Shown: one piece after another, positions 44,739 through 53,981 of the stretch
How positions within the stretch are numbered: position 1 is the first letter of the stretch
Layout of the letters: the number at the start of each line of letters is the position of its first letter
Assembly (NCBI RefSeq): GCF_900019265.1
Contig: NZ_CYGX02000015.1
Coordinates: 62,150-126,149, forward strand
Length of the DNA: 64,000 nucleotides
DNA from: Paraburkholderia ribeironis
GTDB taxonomy: Bacteria > Pseudomonadota > Gammaproteobacteria > Burkholderiales > Burkholderiaceae
Reading direction: 5' to 3'
Program-made: the position numbers and the translations under genes
The notes under the pieces: generated by a model
Seen by the model: the letters and a program-made list of their open reading frames with translations, nothing else
What the model was told of the DNA's origin: nothing
The model's database searches: none

Positions 44739-45749
44739 CTATCGAGACTGCGACTGGCGCGCGGACGCCGCCATCACCTGCGACTTCATCGAACCGCGAC
44801 GCGCCTGCGGCGATCCTCTCCACCATTGCCACCCCTGCCACCGCCAAACGACATCGGGCATGAACCGCACCACGAGCAACAACAGCGCGAACAGTGCAGG
44901 ACACCAGCGCAAATCGGTCCGCACCGGTTCACGGTGAGCGAAGCGCGCGTCCAGCATCGCTTCGCCCAATGAGCTCGTGCTCACAAGGCGACGATAAGCG
45001 AGACCCGTTTGCCCGGCCACGGACTCCAGATACTGGCCTCGCAATTCGGAAAGCTCCTCATGCGTGACGACCGGCGCAGCGGAGCCCGGCGTAGGGGGAA
45101 CCTGGATGACGTCCTCAGCCCGCCAGTATCCGATGCGATTGCCGTTGGCGTCGGTTTTCGGAATGGCCACGGGCTGGTCACCGCCCACACCGATCAACCA
45201 GCCTTTGATCCGCGCGGGGTTGATATCGCGCATCAGCGCTCGCGACGGCAGGACAGGCGGGGCCTCTTGCCCATCGGTGACGAACACGATGGCCGCGCCA
45301 TGGCCGACGTCCTGCGCCACGCGCACCGCCGAGTAAACGCCGCCCTCGGCGATACGGCTCCAGTTGGTCCAACGCATGCGTCCGTCGATACCGTCAAGCG
45401 ACACCAGCAGCGCGTCGTAGTTGCTGCACACCTCGACGGGCGACAGCAACAGCAAAGTCCGCTGCCCTGTAAACACACTCCAGCCGACCTTCGAGCCGCA
45501 AGGCAATTGTCCCAGCGCGTCGCGCATCGCAGCCTGCGCGAACTTCAACCGGCTCACCGGCGCGCCGTTCAGACCGACGTCCTCGACGTCCATGCTTTGC
45601 GTGATGTCGAATGTCACGATGTAGCTGAACGTATCGCGTGGCAGCGTCACCTCCGGCATGACGACGGCGGCGATCAACGCGAGGAACGCGACCGGCGTCA
45701 TCCAATGGCGCATCCTGGAGAAGCCGCGTTCCCCGCTCCCCGCGCTCAC
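44739..45749 (-). CDS. mxaL: MxaL, von Willebrand A domain membrane protein
   Basis: A protein of 336 residues with one N-terminal and one C-terminal hydrophobic segment around a vWA domain exposed to the periplasm. The metal site begins FDITQSMDVED and continues with FVTDGQEAPP. In the methanol oxidation operons of methylotrophs, MxaL is needed for metal insertion or assembly of methanol dehydrogenase. The GTG start at 45749 overlaps the mxaK stop as GTGA, with AAGGA seven bases before. An ATG at 45713 is the alternative. It is the last gene of the mxaRSACKL operon. Confidence 0.87.
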   Translation of the reverse strand: MSAGSGERGFSRMRHWMTPVAFLALIAAVVMPEVTLPRDTFSYIVTFDITQSMDVEDVGLNGAPVSRLKFAQAAMRDALGQLPCGSKVGWSVFTGQRTLLLLSPVEVCSNYDALLVSLDGIDGRMRWTNWSRIAEGGVYSAVRVAQDVGHGAAIVFVTDGQEAPPVLPSRALMRDINPARIKGWLIGVGGDQPVAIPKTDANGNRIGYWRAEDVIQVPPTPGSAAPVVTHEELSELRGQYLESVAGQTGLAYRRLVSTSSLGEAMLDARFAHREPVRTDLRWCPALFALLLLVVRFMPDVVWRWQGWQWWRGSPQARRGSMKSQVMAASARQSQSR

Positions 45750-46336
45750 GGCAAGTCCTTGCTTTGCGGGTCCCGCACTGTCACGTTGTGCTGCGACTTC
45801 ACATTGGGCTCGACGGGCGCGCCATCTGTTTCTGGCGCGAGCCAAAGCGCTCGCTCGAGGTTATAGCGAGCGTCCCAATCGTCCGGCGCCGCGCGCAGCA
45901 GCCTGCGGTAGCCCGCTTTGGCCTCTCCGATCATATTGAGCGATTTGACGGTGCTCGCGGCGCCCTCTCCCGCGCCCTCGCGCAGATACATGTTGGCGAG
46001 ATCGAACAGCGCTGTGCGGCCGAGATCGTCAAGACGGTCGTCATGGATCAAGCCAGCGTAGAGCCTGCCAGCCGCATCGTAGGCACCCGCTTTCGAGAGC
46101 GCCGTCGCGCGTGCGAGCCGGACCTGCGGCGCGTCGGCGGCGGCGGGGTCCTCGCCCGGCTTGCCGTTCGCGACGCTCGCAGCGCTCACGGCGGTCACAG
46201 CGGTCACAGCGGTCACAGCGGCAACGGCCTGATTGATCTGCCCGGCATCCTGAAGCTGTGTCCAGTCATACGCTGCCCAACCGGCGCAGCACAGCGCAAT
46301 GGTCCCGAACATGCCATGCATGAGAGTGCGCGTCAT
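45746..46336 (-). CDS. mxaK: MxaK, small membrane-anchored TPR-like protein
   Basis: A protein of 196 residues with one N-terminal membrane helix, then helical repeats: RLARATALSKAGAYDAAGRL, TALFDLANMYLREGAG and DDWDARYNLERAL. It corresponds to MxaK by size and place between MxaC and MxaL. The linker after the membrane helix contains AVTAVTAVTAV, encoded by a 9-bp tandem repeat. Its ATG overlaps the mxaC stop as ATGA. Confidence 0.83.
   Translation of the reverse strand: MTRTLMHGMFGTIALCCAGWAAYDWTQLQDAGQINQAVAAVTAVTAVTAVSAASVANGKPGEDPAAADAPQVRLARATALSKAGAYDAAGRLYAGLIHDDRLDDLGRTALFDLANMYLREGAGEGAASTVKSLNMIGEAKAGYRRLLRAAPDDWDARYNLERALWLAPETDGAPVEPNVKSQHNVTVRDPQSKDLP
46191..46217. repeat. 9-bp tandem repeat inside mxaK
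   Basis: Three perfect GCGGTCACA units with degenerate flanking units. Because nine is a multiple of three, copy changes would lengthen or shorten the AVT linker without a frameshift. Confidence 0.85.
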
Positions 46337-47319
46337 GGCCAACTCCGTACCTGAAGCAAGCGCACCACGATCAGCATCACCACACCGAACAAAGCGATAG
46401 CGAAGCAATACGGACTCCAGTCCTGCCGAGGCAAATGCTCGACAAACGAGGTCAACGCGTTTTGCTGCCGGTTGATCTCGGTGACGGCCGCCATCATCGC
46501 CTTTGCGTCGCCCGCCTGGAAAAGCCGGTAAGGCGTCTTCAGCGTCAGAAAATAGCGATGCAATTCGGCTTCGGCCGAAGACTCGCCGGCGGAGGGCGCG
46601 GCATTCAGATCCGGGCTATAGATGCTGCTGCGCAAGTAAATGAAGTACAGCGCGATCTGGTTGCGCTGCAGCCCCTGCTGAATGCGTCGCTGCACGGCTT
46701 CGTCGAGCCTCGCGCCGCCATCGGAGACGAGCACGATGGCGCGGCGGCCCGACGAGGCGCGGCCATCGAACTGGTCGATCGCGGCCAGCATGCCCCGGTC
46801 GAGTTGCGTGTCCGGCATGCCGCGGCCGATTGCCGTGGCGGCGATCGTCTCTTCGATCACCCGATGGTTGTACGTGAACGGCATCGCCAGCAAGGCGCTG
46901 GTGCCGAACATCATGAACGCGAGCCGGTCGTTGGGCCGCTGCGTGACGAAGCTCGTCAACGAAGCGCGAGCCACCGTGTTCTTCGCCACGCCACGCGCCG
47001 ACTCGACGCCCTTGCTGCCCATCGGCTCATCCATGCTCGCGCTGCGATCCATCAGGATCAGGATCTGTGCGCCGCTGCCCATGCGCACCACCTGCAGTTG
47101 CGCACGCCCCGGCCCGGCCAGTCCGACGATGATCGCCGCCATCGCCAGCACGCCGCTGCCGCGTGCGAGCCAGCCGGCCCACTGGCCGAAGCGATCGGCT
47201 GGCAGCCAGGCGACACTGGAAAACACCAGCGTATCGCCGCGCCGCGCCAGCAAGGGCAGCGCGGCCAGCGGCAACAAGGCCAGCAGCCACGGAGCGGCGA
47301 AATCGACAGGCGTGGTCAT
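46333..47319 (-). CDS. mxaC: MxaC, von Willebrand A domain membrane protein
   Basis: A protein of 328 residues. Two membrane helices near the start and one at the end anchor a vWA domain whose metal site is LMDRSASMDEPM with VLVSDGGARLDE further on. Layout matches BatA/MxaC proteins that work with a MoxR ATPase. ATG overlaps the mxaA stop by four bases, so it is translated by coupling. Confidence 0.88.
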   Translation of the reverse strand: MTTPVDFAAPWLLALLPLAALPLLARRGDTLVFSSVAWLPADRFGQWAGWLARGSGVLAMAAIIVGLAGPGRAQLQVVRMGSGAQILILMDRSASMDEPMGSKGVESARGVAKNTVARASLTSFVTQRPNDRLAFMMFGTSALLAMPFTYNHRVIEETIAATAIGRGMPDTQLDRGMLAAIDQFDGRASSGRRAIVLVSDGGARLDEAVQRRIQQGLQRNQIALYFIYLRSSIYSPDLNAAPSAGESSAEAELHRYFLTLKTPYRLFQAGDAKAMMAAVTEINRQQNALTSFVEHLPRQDWSPYCFAIALFGVVMLIVVRLLQVRSWP

Positions 47320-48239
47320 CGCTGCCGACCCCGTTCAGCCCGATACAGCGCACGGCACAGCGCCTTGAGCGGAAACTCGGTAGCGCTCGGCGCGGGCTCG
47401 AAGAAGCGCTCGGACGACGCCTGATAAAAGCGCTCGAGTTGCACGCGCAGCGGTTGCAGATGCGGAGCGCGCGTGAACAGACTGGACAGCGAACCTGAAT
47501 GGACGACCTGGCCCGCGGTCTCGTTCAGCGCCTGATGCATCCAGAACCAGGCGTCGGTGGACGCAGCGGCTTGCTCACCTTGTAGCCGCTGCATCTGCCG
47601 CCATGCGCGCGCAAACGGCAACCGGACCGACTCGCGCCAGTTGCGCCACCGCCACCAGGCCGCCCACACCAGCAACGTAGCGATCAACAGACCGAGCGCC
47701 CACGCGATCTGGCGGCGCAGCCCGGCGGTGGCCAGCGCCGCAGCCTCGCGATCCGGCCGCAACGGCTGCAGGTCGCCCGCAGCAAAGGCATTCGGCGGGG
47801 TCAGCGGCCCGACGCTCGCCGGCCATTCGGGCACCTGCAATTGCACACCTGCGGCCGACGTCAAGGTCAGCGCAGGCAACGCGATTTTCGTGAGCGTCTG
47901 CGGCGCGTTGACGACCTGGTAGCCGATCACCATCCACCGACGACCTCGCGCATCGGTTTCGAACGACGCGGGCCGGCGTTCGAGCCAGACGCCGGTGCGG
48001 CCGACTGAAGGTGGCGTGATGCCGCTCACGTCGTTGTCGCCGGCCTGCAGAAGCACGCGTTGCGTGAGGACATCGCCGAGCACGTAGCCGAATGCGCGCG
48101 GCTGTTGAACGACCGCGGGCACGACCGTGGCAGCGTCGCTGCCAGCCGCGTGTGCCGCAGCGACCAGCAGCGACGCGATCAGCGCATGTCTGCGCAAACC
48201 ATCGCGCGTGAAGCCAACCCGGAGCGCCGGCAGTCTCAT
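47316..48239 (-). CDS. mxaA: MxaA, methanol oxidation accessory membrane protein
   Basis: A protein of 307 residues. A signal sequence (to about residue 36) is followed by a periplasmic beta-rich domain with FGYVLGDVLTQRV, one membrane helix near 175-195 (IAWALGLLIATLLVWAAWW) and a cytoplasmic helical tail. This is the MxaA layout; databases sometimes call it a nonribosomal peptide synthetase in error. Its start overlaps the mxaS stop as ATGA. Confidence 0.85.
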   Translation of the reverse strand: MRLPALRVGFTRDGLRRHALIASLLVAAAHAAGSDAATVVPAVVQQPRAFGYVLGDVLTQRVLLQAGDNDVSGITPPSVGRTGVWLERRPASFETDARGRRWMVIGYQVVNAPQTLTKIALPALTLTSAAGVQLQVPEWPASVGPLTPPNAFAAGDLQPLRPDREAAALATAGLRRQIAWALGLLIATLLVWAAWWRWRNWRESVRLPFARAWRQMQRLQGEQAAASTDAWFWMHQALNETAGQVVHSGSLSSLFTRAPHLQPLRVQLERFYQASSERFFEPAPSATEFPLKALCRALYRAERGRQR

Positions 48240-49099
48240 ACCGTCGTCTCCAGAAAGTAGCGCGACATGGCTTCCGGATCAAAGGCGCTTTCGACATGGA
48301 ACGGCCGGATGCCACGCGCGCCGAAGACGCTGGCGAGCTCCGCGCGACGGTGTGCGACGCCCTCGCGCCAGCTCCGCCGGATGCCGCCGCGCAGCCACAC
48401 CATGCGTTCTTCACCCGACTCGGCGTCGTTGACGGCCAGCAGCGGACCGTTGCGAGGCGGCGAAATTTCAGCCTCATCCCAAACGACTATCGGCACCACG
48501 CACGCGTGGACCAGCATGTCGAGCACGGCCGGCAGTTGCGCGAGCGGCCAGTGAAAGTCGGAGACGACGAAGACGAGCGCCTGCCGCCCGGCGAGGCGCG
48601 TCGCGCAGCGCCGCAGCCCTTCGATGCCGCCGCTTCCGCCCGAGCTGCTGACGCACTCGCGCAGCATGGTCGCCAGCAGATTGCCGGTGCCTCGGCCATT
48701 TCGCACCGGCATGAAGAGATCGTCGCGTTGGTCCGCATCGAATGCCAGCATGCCCAGCCGATCGCCGACGCGAAACGCACTGTAGCCTAGCGCCTCGACA
48801 AAGTCGGCGGCGACCTGCAGCTTCGTTTGACGCGTGCCGAAGTGCATGGACGCCGAGACGTCGACGATCGCCACCACCGGCACCGCCACGCGCTGCAGGT
48901 GAACCCGCACGAGCCATTCCGAGCGCGCCGCGCGCACACTCGCCCGCAGATCCAGACGACGCGGGTCCGGGTAGTCGAACAGGCGGCCGTGCATCGCAAA
49001 CTGCTGGCCGGAGCCGAAACTGGAGCCAGGATGCGAACCCGGTCGAGCCCCGCCCGCGCGCATCGACAAACGGTAGTGAAATTCCGCTGTGCCGTTCAT
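48236..49099 (-). CDS. mxaS: MxaS, DUF58 protein with vWA-like domain
   Basis: A soluble protein of 287 residues. The DUF58 entry block HGRLFDYPDPRRLDLRASV precedes an A-domain metal site IVDVSASMHFG and VFVVSDFHWPL. DUF58 proteins are the usual partners of MoxR ATPases. It starts 13 bases after mxaR. Confidence 0.88.
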   Translation of the reverse strand: MNGTAEFHYRLSMRAGGARPGSHPGSSFGSGQQFAMHGRLFDYPDPRRLDLRASVRAARSEWLVRVHLQRVAVPVVAIVDVSASMHFGTRQTKLQVAADFVEALGYSAFRVGDRLGMLAFDADQRDDLFMPVRNGRGTGNLLATMLRECVSSSGGSGGIEGLRRCATRLAGRQALVFVVSDFHWPLAQLPAVLDMLVHACVVPIVVWDEAEISPPRNGPLLAVNDAESGEERMVWLRGGIRRSWREGVAHRRAELASVFGARGIRPFHVESAFDPEAMSRYFLETTV

Positions 49100-49112
49100 G
49101 ATTCAGCGCGCC

Positions 49113-50132
49113 TCATGGCACGGCAACCCTCACCATGATCTGCGCGATCAGCGCCTCGGACAGCTCCTGGCGGCGCAGTTCATAGATCGGCGTGAAGAAC
49201 ACGCGATGACCGAGCGCGGGCATCAGCACGGCATGGATGTCCTCTGGAATCAGATGCGAGCGGCCCGCGAGCCAGGCGACCACGCGGGCGGCCCGCAACA
49301 GCGCACTCATGCCGCGGGGGCTCGCGCCCGCGAGTATCAGTTGCTGCATATCGACGCCGTCGAGCGCAATTCCAAAACGCTGCGGCGTTTCCGTTGCCTG
49401 CCAGATATCCAGCGCATAGCGCTGGATCGTTTCGCTCGCTTGCACGCCCTGCTGAATCGCCGCACCGACCCGGTTCAATTGCTCCCACGGCACCATGGCC
49501 GGCGTCAGTTGGGCGAGCAGTCTGTCGACGTCATGGAACGTCGTATCGAATACCAGCGTGCGCCGTATCTCCGCCTCGGTGGGCGTGGGCATGTTCAGCT
49601 CGAACAGGAAGCGGTCGCGCGCCGCCGATGCCAGCTCGAAGGTTTCTTCTTTCTCGACCTTGTTGCGATCGGCGAACACGGTCATATGCGGGAACCGGTA
49701 TTCGCGGTCGAAACCCCACACCGAGCGCTCGGCCATCGCGCGCAGCAGCAACGACTGGACCTGTGGCCGGGCGCGATTGATTTCGTTGAAGAAGAAAGTG
49801 GTCAACTGCTCGCCGTGGCGCAGCAGCGGGCCGGGATCGATACGCGGCTTGCCGTCGGCATCGACATACGTGTGATAGACGAGGTCGCCGGGCATCAGGT
49901 CGATGGTGCCCTCGACACGCTCGAACTCTCCCCCGACCACGCGCGCAAACGCGCGCAAAACAGTCGTCTTGCCAACGCCGACCCCGCCTTCGAGCAACAC
50001 GTGACCCCGGGCGAACAGTGCGACGTTGATGAGCCTTAGAGTCTGCTGCTGGCCTATGACGGCCTTGGCGACTTCCTTTTCGATTTCCAGTGCGCGAAAA
50101 CGCCAGTCCTGAAGCTGTTCGCCAGAACTCAT
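49113..50132 (-). CDS. mxaR: MxaR, MoxR family AAA+ ATPase
   Basis: A chaperone ATPase of 339 residues. Walker A is LEGGVGVGKTTVL, Walker B FFFNEINRARPQVQ, sensor region FADRNKVEKEE and the C-terminal lid with ASPRGMSALLRAARV. It heads the mxaRSACKL operon. The ATG at 50132 follows AAGGGGATC; the 72 codons before it are not MoxR-like. In classical methylotrophs this set activates the calcium enzyme MxaFI, but none is encoded here, so XoxF is the candidate client. Confidence 0.92.
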   Translation of the reverse strand: MSSGEQLQDWRFRALEIEKEVAKAVIGQQQTLRLINVALFARGHVLLEGGVGVGKTTVLRAFARVVGGEFERVEGTIDLMPGDLVYHTYVDADGKPRIDPGPLLRHGEQLTTFFFNEINRARPQVQSLLLRAMAERSVWGFDREYRFPHMTVFADRNKVEKEETFELASAARDRFLFELNMPTPTEAEIRRTLVFDTTFHDVDRLLAQLTPAMVPWEQLNRVGAAIQQGVQASETIQRYALDIWQATETPQRFGIALDGVDMQQLILAGASPRGMSALLRAARVVAWLAGRSHLIPEDIHAVLMPALGHRVFFTPIYELRRQELSEALIAQIMVRVAVP

Positions 50133-50441
50133 CGATGCGATCCCCTTCCTGTAGCCGGCCTGAAGCGGTGCCGTCAAAGCTTCATTCCGAAGCGGCGCCA
50201 CGCGCGTGCTTTTTTGCTTGTACCGGCATGATCTTCGGCGTGAGCGCTTCTGCACCCGCCAGCATCTGTTCAAGCACGGTCTGTGCCGGTCACGCCGAAC
50301 GAGCGTATCGGCCCACATCGCATCGGGCGCGTTGTCATCCCTTGTCATCCGTTGTCAGCCTGTCACGACATCGGGGTACACACTGTGTCATCGGTCGCGA
50401 CGTACAACGCACGAATGCCGCGCGAGGACGTCTGCTTCATC
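50133..50441. other. Upstream region of the mxa operon
   Basis: About 310 bases between the LysR stop and the mxaR start. It contains a direct repeat of TTGTCATCC-like units (50334-50357) and the ACACACTGTGTCA motif listed separately. The mxaR promoter is expected here. No gene is seen. Confidence 0.5.
50378..50390. promoter_or_regulatory. ACACACTGTGTCA motif upstream of mxaR
   Basis: This 13-mer contains the small inverted repeat ACACA-C-TGTGT. It matches 12 of 13 bases in the xoxF/pcd intergenic region (56259-56271), and its core ACTGTGTCA occurs inverted before mptG. Confidence 0.5.
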
Positions 50442-51434
50442 TCACGTCCCGGCGTCGGCCGGAAAGCTCGTAAATGCCGCGTACTCGCGCTCCAGATGAG
50501 CCGCTGCATGTTCGAGCAGAAACTGGCGAAATATGACGCTGGTCGGCGATAGCTGCTTCGAGCGCAGATGCACGATCTGCCATGTGCGCTCGATCGGCGT
50601 GCCGTTCACGTCGAGCAACGCGATCTCTCCAGTGCGCAGTTCCAGCAGCAGCGTATGCAGCGAGATCAGGCTCACTCCCATGCCTGCCATCACCGCCTGC
50701 TTGATGGTTTCGTTGCTGCCGAGCGTAATGGTCTTGGCGGGCGTGAACAGATGCTGGCGGAACATCGTCTCGGCAGCCATGCGCGTGCCCGAGCCGGGTT
50801 CGCGCAACAGGAACGTATCGCCGCGCAGCTCCTGCAGATCGAAGCGGCGCGCGCCGCGCAGCGGATGATTCAACGGTGCGATCAGCACTTGAGGATGGCG
50901 CGCCAACGGCTCGGCCAATGTGTCGAGTTCGGGCGGCGGGCGTCCCATGATCGCAAGATCGATCGCGTTGTCCTGCAGGAGCCGCAGCAGCGCATCGCGA
51001 TTGCCGACCGAAAAGTGCACATCCACCTTAGGGTACAGATGCGAGTAGAGCGCCAGCAGTTTGGGCGCGAAGTAGGTCGCGGAACTGACGATGCCCACGT
51101 CGATCGAGCCGCTGTCGGCCTGCTTGAGCGACATCATCGCATCTTCGGCATCCTTGATCTCACCGAGAATGCGGCTCGCGTGATGCGTCAGCATCTCGCC
51201 CGCTTCGGTCAGCGTGAGCCTGCGCGCGACGCGCTCGAACAGACGCAGGCCGACCGCATCTTCCAGCTGATGGATCTGCATCGAAACCGCCGGCTGGGTC
51301 AGATGCAGTTCCTCCGCCGCGCGTGCGAAACTCGTATAGCGGCTCGCCACGACGAAGATCTGCAACTGCCGCAGGGTCAATGAGCGGATGAAATTCAGGT
51401 TGACCCGATTCGTCGCGAAGCGCCCAGTCTGCAT
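50442..51434 (-). CDS. LysR family regulator, CbbR-like
   Basis: A regulator of 330 residues. The DNA-binding domain is LTLRQLQIFVVASRYTSFARAAEEL, then TQPAVSMQIHQLEDAVGLRLF, as in CbbR. The effector domain has GIVSSATYFAPKLL, NEPxx-like GNRDALLRLL and LREPGSGTRMAAE, the CbbR phosphate-binding loop. CbbR relatives also regulate one-carbon genes (QscR in Methylobacterium). It lies between the xox and mxa blocks, so it is the best candidate for their common control. Confidence 0.9.
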   Translation of the reverse strand: MQTGRFATNRVNLNFIRSLTLRQLQIFVVASRYTSFARAAEELHLTQPAVSMQIHQLEDAVGLRLFERVARRLTLTEAGEMLTHHASRILGEIKDAEDAMMSLKQADSGSIDVGIVSSATYFAPKLLALYSHLYPKVDVHFSVGNRDALLRLLQDNAIDLAIMGRPPPELDTLAEPLARHPQVLIAPLNHPLRGARRFDLQELRGDTFLLREPGSGTRMAAETMFRQHLFTPAKTITLGSNETIKQAVMAGMGVSLISLHTLLLELRTGEIALLDVNGTPIERTWQIVHLRSKQLSPTSVIFRQFLLEHAAAHLEREYAAFTSFPADAGT

Positions 51435-51439
51435 GTGAA

Positions 51440-51781
51440 CTAACCGCTTTGCTGACCGAATGCATCGAGCGCGCGTGCCGAATAGACCAGCGCCGCGCCA
51501 GCGTTCAACGCAATCGCCACCGACAACGCCTCCGCCACCTCTTCCTGGCTCGCCCCAGCTTTTGCGGCGGCAGCGCTATGCAGCGCAATGCAACCGTCGC
51601 AACGGGTGGTGACGGCGACCGCGAGTGCGATCAGCTCACGCGTGCGCGCGTCCAGCTTGCCAGTGCGGGCAGCGGCGCCGTCTAGCGCCTGGAAACCCGC
51701 CAGCGTGGCCGGTGCGACGGCGCCCAGTTTGCCGATGGCCTCCAGCAGTTTCGGCGCGTAGTCTTGTGTGTCGATCAACAT
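51440..51781 (-). CDS. Carboxymuconolactone decarboxylase/AhpD-like protein
   Basis: A protein of 113 residues. The core is LDARTRELIALAVAVTTRCDGCIALHSAAAAKAG with the redox CxxC pair, then EEVAEALSVAIALNAGAALVY. It is five bases from the LysR gene and 86 from the secreted unknown, in the xox block. It may protect against peroxides or thiol damage during methanol oxidation; the real substrate is unknown. Confidence 0.88.
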   Translation of the reverse strand: MLIDTQDYAPKLLEAIGKLGAVAPATLAGFQALDGAAARTGKLDARTRELIALAVAVTTRCDGCIALHSAAAAKAGASQEEVAEALSVAIALNAGAALVYSARALDAFGQQSG

Positions 51782-51867
51782 GCATGAACCCCATACGGAA
51801 GTTAAATGATGGCAGAACGAACGATCTGGATGCGCGCGGGCGGGCTGCGCCCGTCCAGCAGCGTGCG

Positions 51868-52620
51868 CTAACGGCTGGCCCTCGGCGCGTTGGACGGCTT
51901 CAGGGGCGCTTTGGCCGGTGGCGACAGTTTGCGCACGGCGGCCTGGAAGCTCAGCGTCTCCGAGTGCGCCGGATGCGCGAAGTCGTTGTTCGCGCCGGGC
52001 ACGTCGGTGCGAATCAGCACGACCTGGCCCGGTACGTCATCGGCCAGCACAAAGGTGTAACGCTTGGCCGTGTATTGCGCGAAGCGCGCCGCATTCGGAT
52101 CGTTCAGGTAAGGCTGCACGACGATACGCCGGGCGCTGACTGACTTGCCGCCGACCTCGCTCGCCACGGTCTCGATGCGCGGCCCGGCCGCGAGCGCGAG
52201 GCGCAGGCGCTGCTGAAAATAGCGGCGCTGCCCGCCCGTCAGACCCTGCATCTGCGTGATGTCGTGCTCCAGAAAATAGATGATCACCGGATTGCACTGC
52301 AGCCCGCCATTCGGCAACGGCACATTGCCGCTATGGTCCGACACCTGGGCGTCGCCTTTCGCGTTGTCCGCACTGACCACCAGCACCTTGACGAGGTCGG
52401 CGCTGTGCGACGGCTGTTCGGAGTTGAGCATCGCGTAGTCGAGCTCGGTTTGCGCCTCAACGCCGTGCAAATGGTCCGTCGTGAAGATGAGCTGTTCAGC
52501 CGGTGTGATCTCATCGCTCGCCGACGTTTGCGCCGAATGCGTGGCGAGCGGCACCACGCACATCGTCCACATCATCCATGCGCAAGCCGCGCGAAGCCAG
52601 GCGCTTCGTGCACCTCTCAT
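51868..52620 (-). CDS. Secreted protein of unknown function in the xox cluster
   Basis: A protein of 250 residues with a signal peptide (MRGARSAWLRAACAWMMWTM, cleavage near AQTSA). The mature part contains DEITPAEQLIFTTDHL, a DHSGNVPLPNGGL loop, one cysteine (LQCNPVIIYFLEHD) and a Pro-rich end. Its ATG overlaps the xoxJ stop as ATGA, so it is coupled to xoxJ. I do not recognise the family. The context suggests a periplasmic partner of XoxF. Confidence 0.75.
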   Translation of the reverse strand: MRGARSAWLRAACAWMMWTMCVVPLATHSAQTSASDEITPAEQLIFTTDHLHGVEAQTELDYAMLNSEQPSHSADLVKVLVVSADNAKGDAQVSDHSGNVPLPNGGLQCNPVIIYFLEHDITQMQGLTGGQRRYFQQRLRLALAAGPRIETVASEVGGKSVSARRIVVQPYLNDPNAARFAQYTAKRYTFVLADDVPGQVVLIRTDVPGANNDFAHPAHSETLSFQAAVRKLSPPAKAPLKPSNAPRASR

Positions 52621-53528
52621 GGCGATGTATCGCCGGGCTTGGGCGCCGGCAGGTCGACCGGTTTGAGCATCGGCACCTGGTAGGTGGTCAGGATACTGTC
52701 GATCTTGTCGTGGTTCGCGCCGATCCATTGATCCACCTTGTCTTTCCACGCCTTCTCGCCATAACGGACGCCCATCGAAATCGTATAGTCGAAGCGGATG
52801 CCGGGCCCTGCCGGAAACGGCACGAGCCTGACCGTATCGCCGGCGCGTTTGGCGAAGTAACCCGCGATCGGCCCCCACAGAAACACCACGTCGACGTTGC
52901 CCGCGTGCAGGTCCCGCTCGATCATCTGGCCTGGATATTCCTGTGGATCGCCGCTTTGCACCTTGTACGAGACCGCCTGATCGATCAGGCCGTGGCCGAG
53001 CAGCCAGTCCACCGCCGGGGTCTGCGAAAAGATGCCGAAGCGCAGTTTGTGCAACTGTTCGGGCGGCAGCTTGAGCAGGTCGTCAGGCGTTTTGATGCTG
53101 GCGAACTCGGGACGATTCGGTAACACCATCGCGTAGGTCGAGCGCAGATACGGCTGCGTCGTCGAGGTCATGTCATAACCTTTCGGCACCCCGATGATCA
53201 GGTCGCAGCGGAAGCGCTCGGTGCCTTCCTCTTTCTCACGCAACGTGTGGCGCACGAAGCCCATGCGTTGCGGGAAATAGGTGTACTCGAGCTTGTAGCC
53301 GAAATCTTTCGCCATCTGGCTGGCGATCTGGTTCTCGAACCCTTCGCCCTTGCTGTTGGACAACGGCATGTTGTTCGGATCCGCACACACTCTCAGTATG
53401 CCGTCCGCGCCGTCGTTATTGGGCAGCTCCGGGCCGTCCGCCCTGACCGCGGCGCTCGCGAGCGCCGCGCAGCACAGCGCGGCCGCGCTGAGCGCGGCGT
53501 GCGCGGACATGCCTCTTTTATGACGCAT
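52617..53528 (-). CDS. xoxJ: XoxJ, periplasmic binding protein of the lanthanide methanol dehydrogenase
   Basis: A protein of 303 residues with a signal peptide ending near VRADG. It has the SBP family 3-like fold of MxaJ/XoxJ: ILRVCADPNNMPLSNSKGEG, FPQRMGFVRHTLR, CDLIIGVPKGYDMTSTTQPY and DVVFLWGPIAGYF. XoxJ binds XoxF and may help fold or load it. The third codon of the longer frame was chosen as start because AAGGAG lies six bases before it. It is 33 bases after xoxG. Confidence 0.92.
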   Translation of the reverse strand: MRHKRGMSAHAALSAAALCCAALASAAVRADGPELPNNDGADGILRVCADPNNMPLSNSKGEGFENQIASQMAKDFGYKLEYTYFPQRMGFVRHTLREKEEGTERFRCDLIIGVPKGYDMTSTTQPYLRSTYAMVLPNRPEFASIKTPDDLLKLPPEQLHKLRFGIFSQTPAVDWLLGHGLIDQAVSYKVQSGDPQEYPGQMIERDLHAGNVDVVFLWGPIAGYFAKRAGDTVRLVPFPAGPGIRFDYTISMGVRYGEKAWKDKVDQWIGANHDKIDSILTTYQVPMLKPVDLPAPKPGDTSP

Positions 53529-53561
53529 CGTCACTCCTTGGAAACAATAGCCGCGCCGGCC

Positions 53562-53981
53562 TTATTTAGCGTCGATGGCCTGCAGATCGCCTGGCTTGAT
53601 CTGTCCATCAGAGCGCCCCTTCAGAAACGCATAGAGGTTTTCCCAATTCTTCTGCATCATCTGGCTCGAGCTGAAGTCGGGCATACCCTTCTCCACCCTT
53701 CCGCCGAACACGGTTCGATGAAACTCAGTCTTGTCCAGGGTCTTGAAGGCCTCGACCAGCGACGGTCCAACCATGCCCTGCTGCTGCGCTCCGTGGCAGC
53801 GCTCGCAAGCGAGCGCGCGCCATGTTTTCCACCCTTGCAGCGTATTGCTGTCGACCTTGTTACCGTCGACCACCTTGTATGCGACCTGCGCAACCGCGGG
53901 ATTGGTCTGCGCGTATCCGACGGGGACCAGGACGAGCGCTGCGGGCAGCGCCGCGAGCAACAAGATTGATCGGCCTTTCAT
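53562..53981 (-). CDS. xoxG: XoxG, c-type cytochrome electron acceptor
   Basis: A protein of 139 residues. After a signal peptide (to about AQTNP) comes one haem-binding motif CERCH at 59-63. A candidate axial methionine is in KGMPDFSS. It takes electrons from the PQQ of XoxF and passes them to the respiratory chain. The ATG at 53981 follows GGAGA. It is 165 bases after xoxF, and that gap has a GGCCG/CGGCC inverted repeat. Confidence 0.92.
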   Translation of the reverse strand: MKGRSILLLAALPAALVLVPVGYAQTNPAVAQVAYKVVDGNKVDSNTLQGWKTWRALACERCHGAQQQGMVGPSLVEAFKTLDKTEFHRTVFGGRVEKGMPDFSSSQMMQKNWENLYAFLKGRSDGQIKPGDLQAIDAK

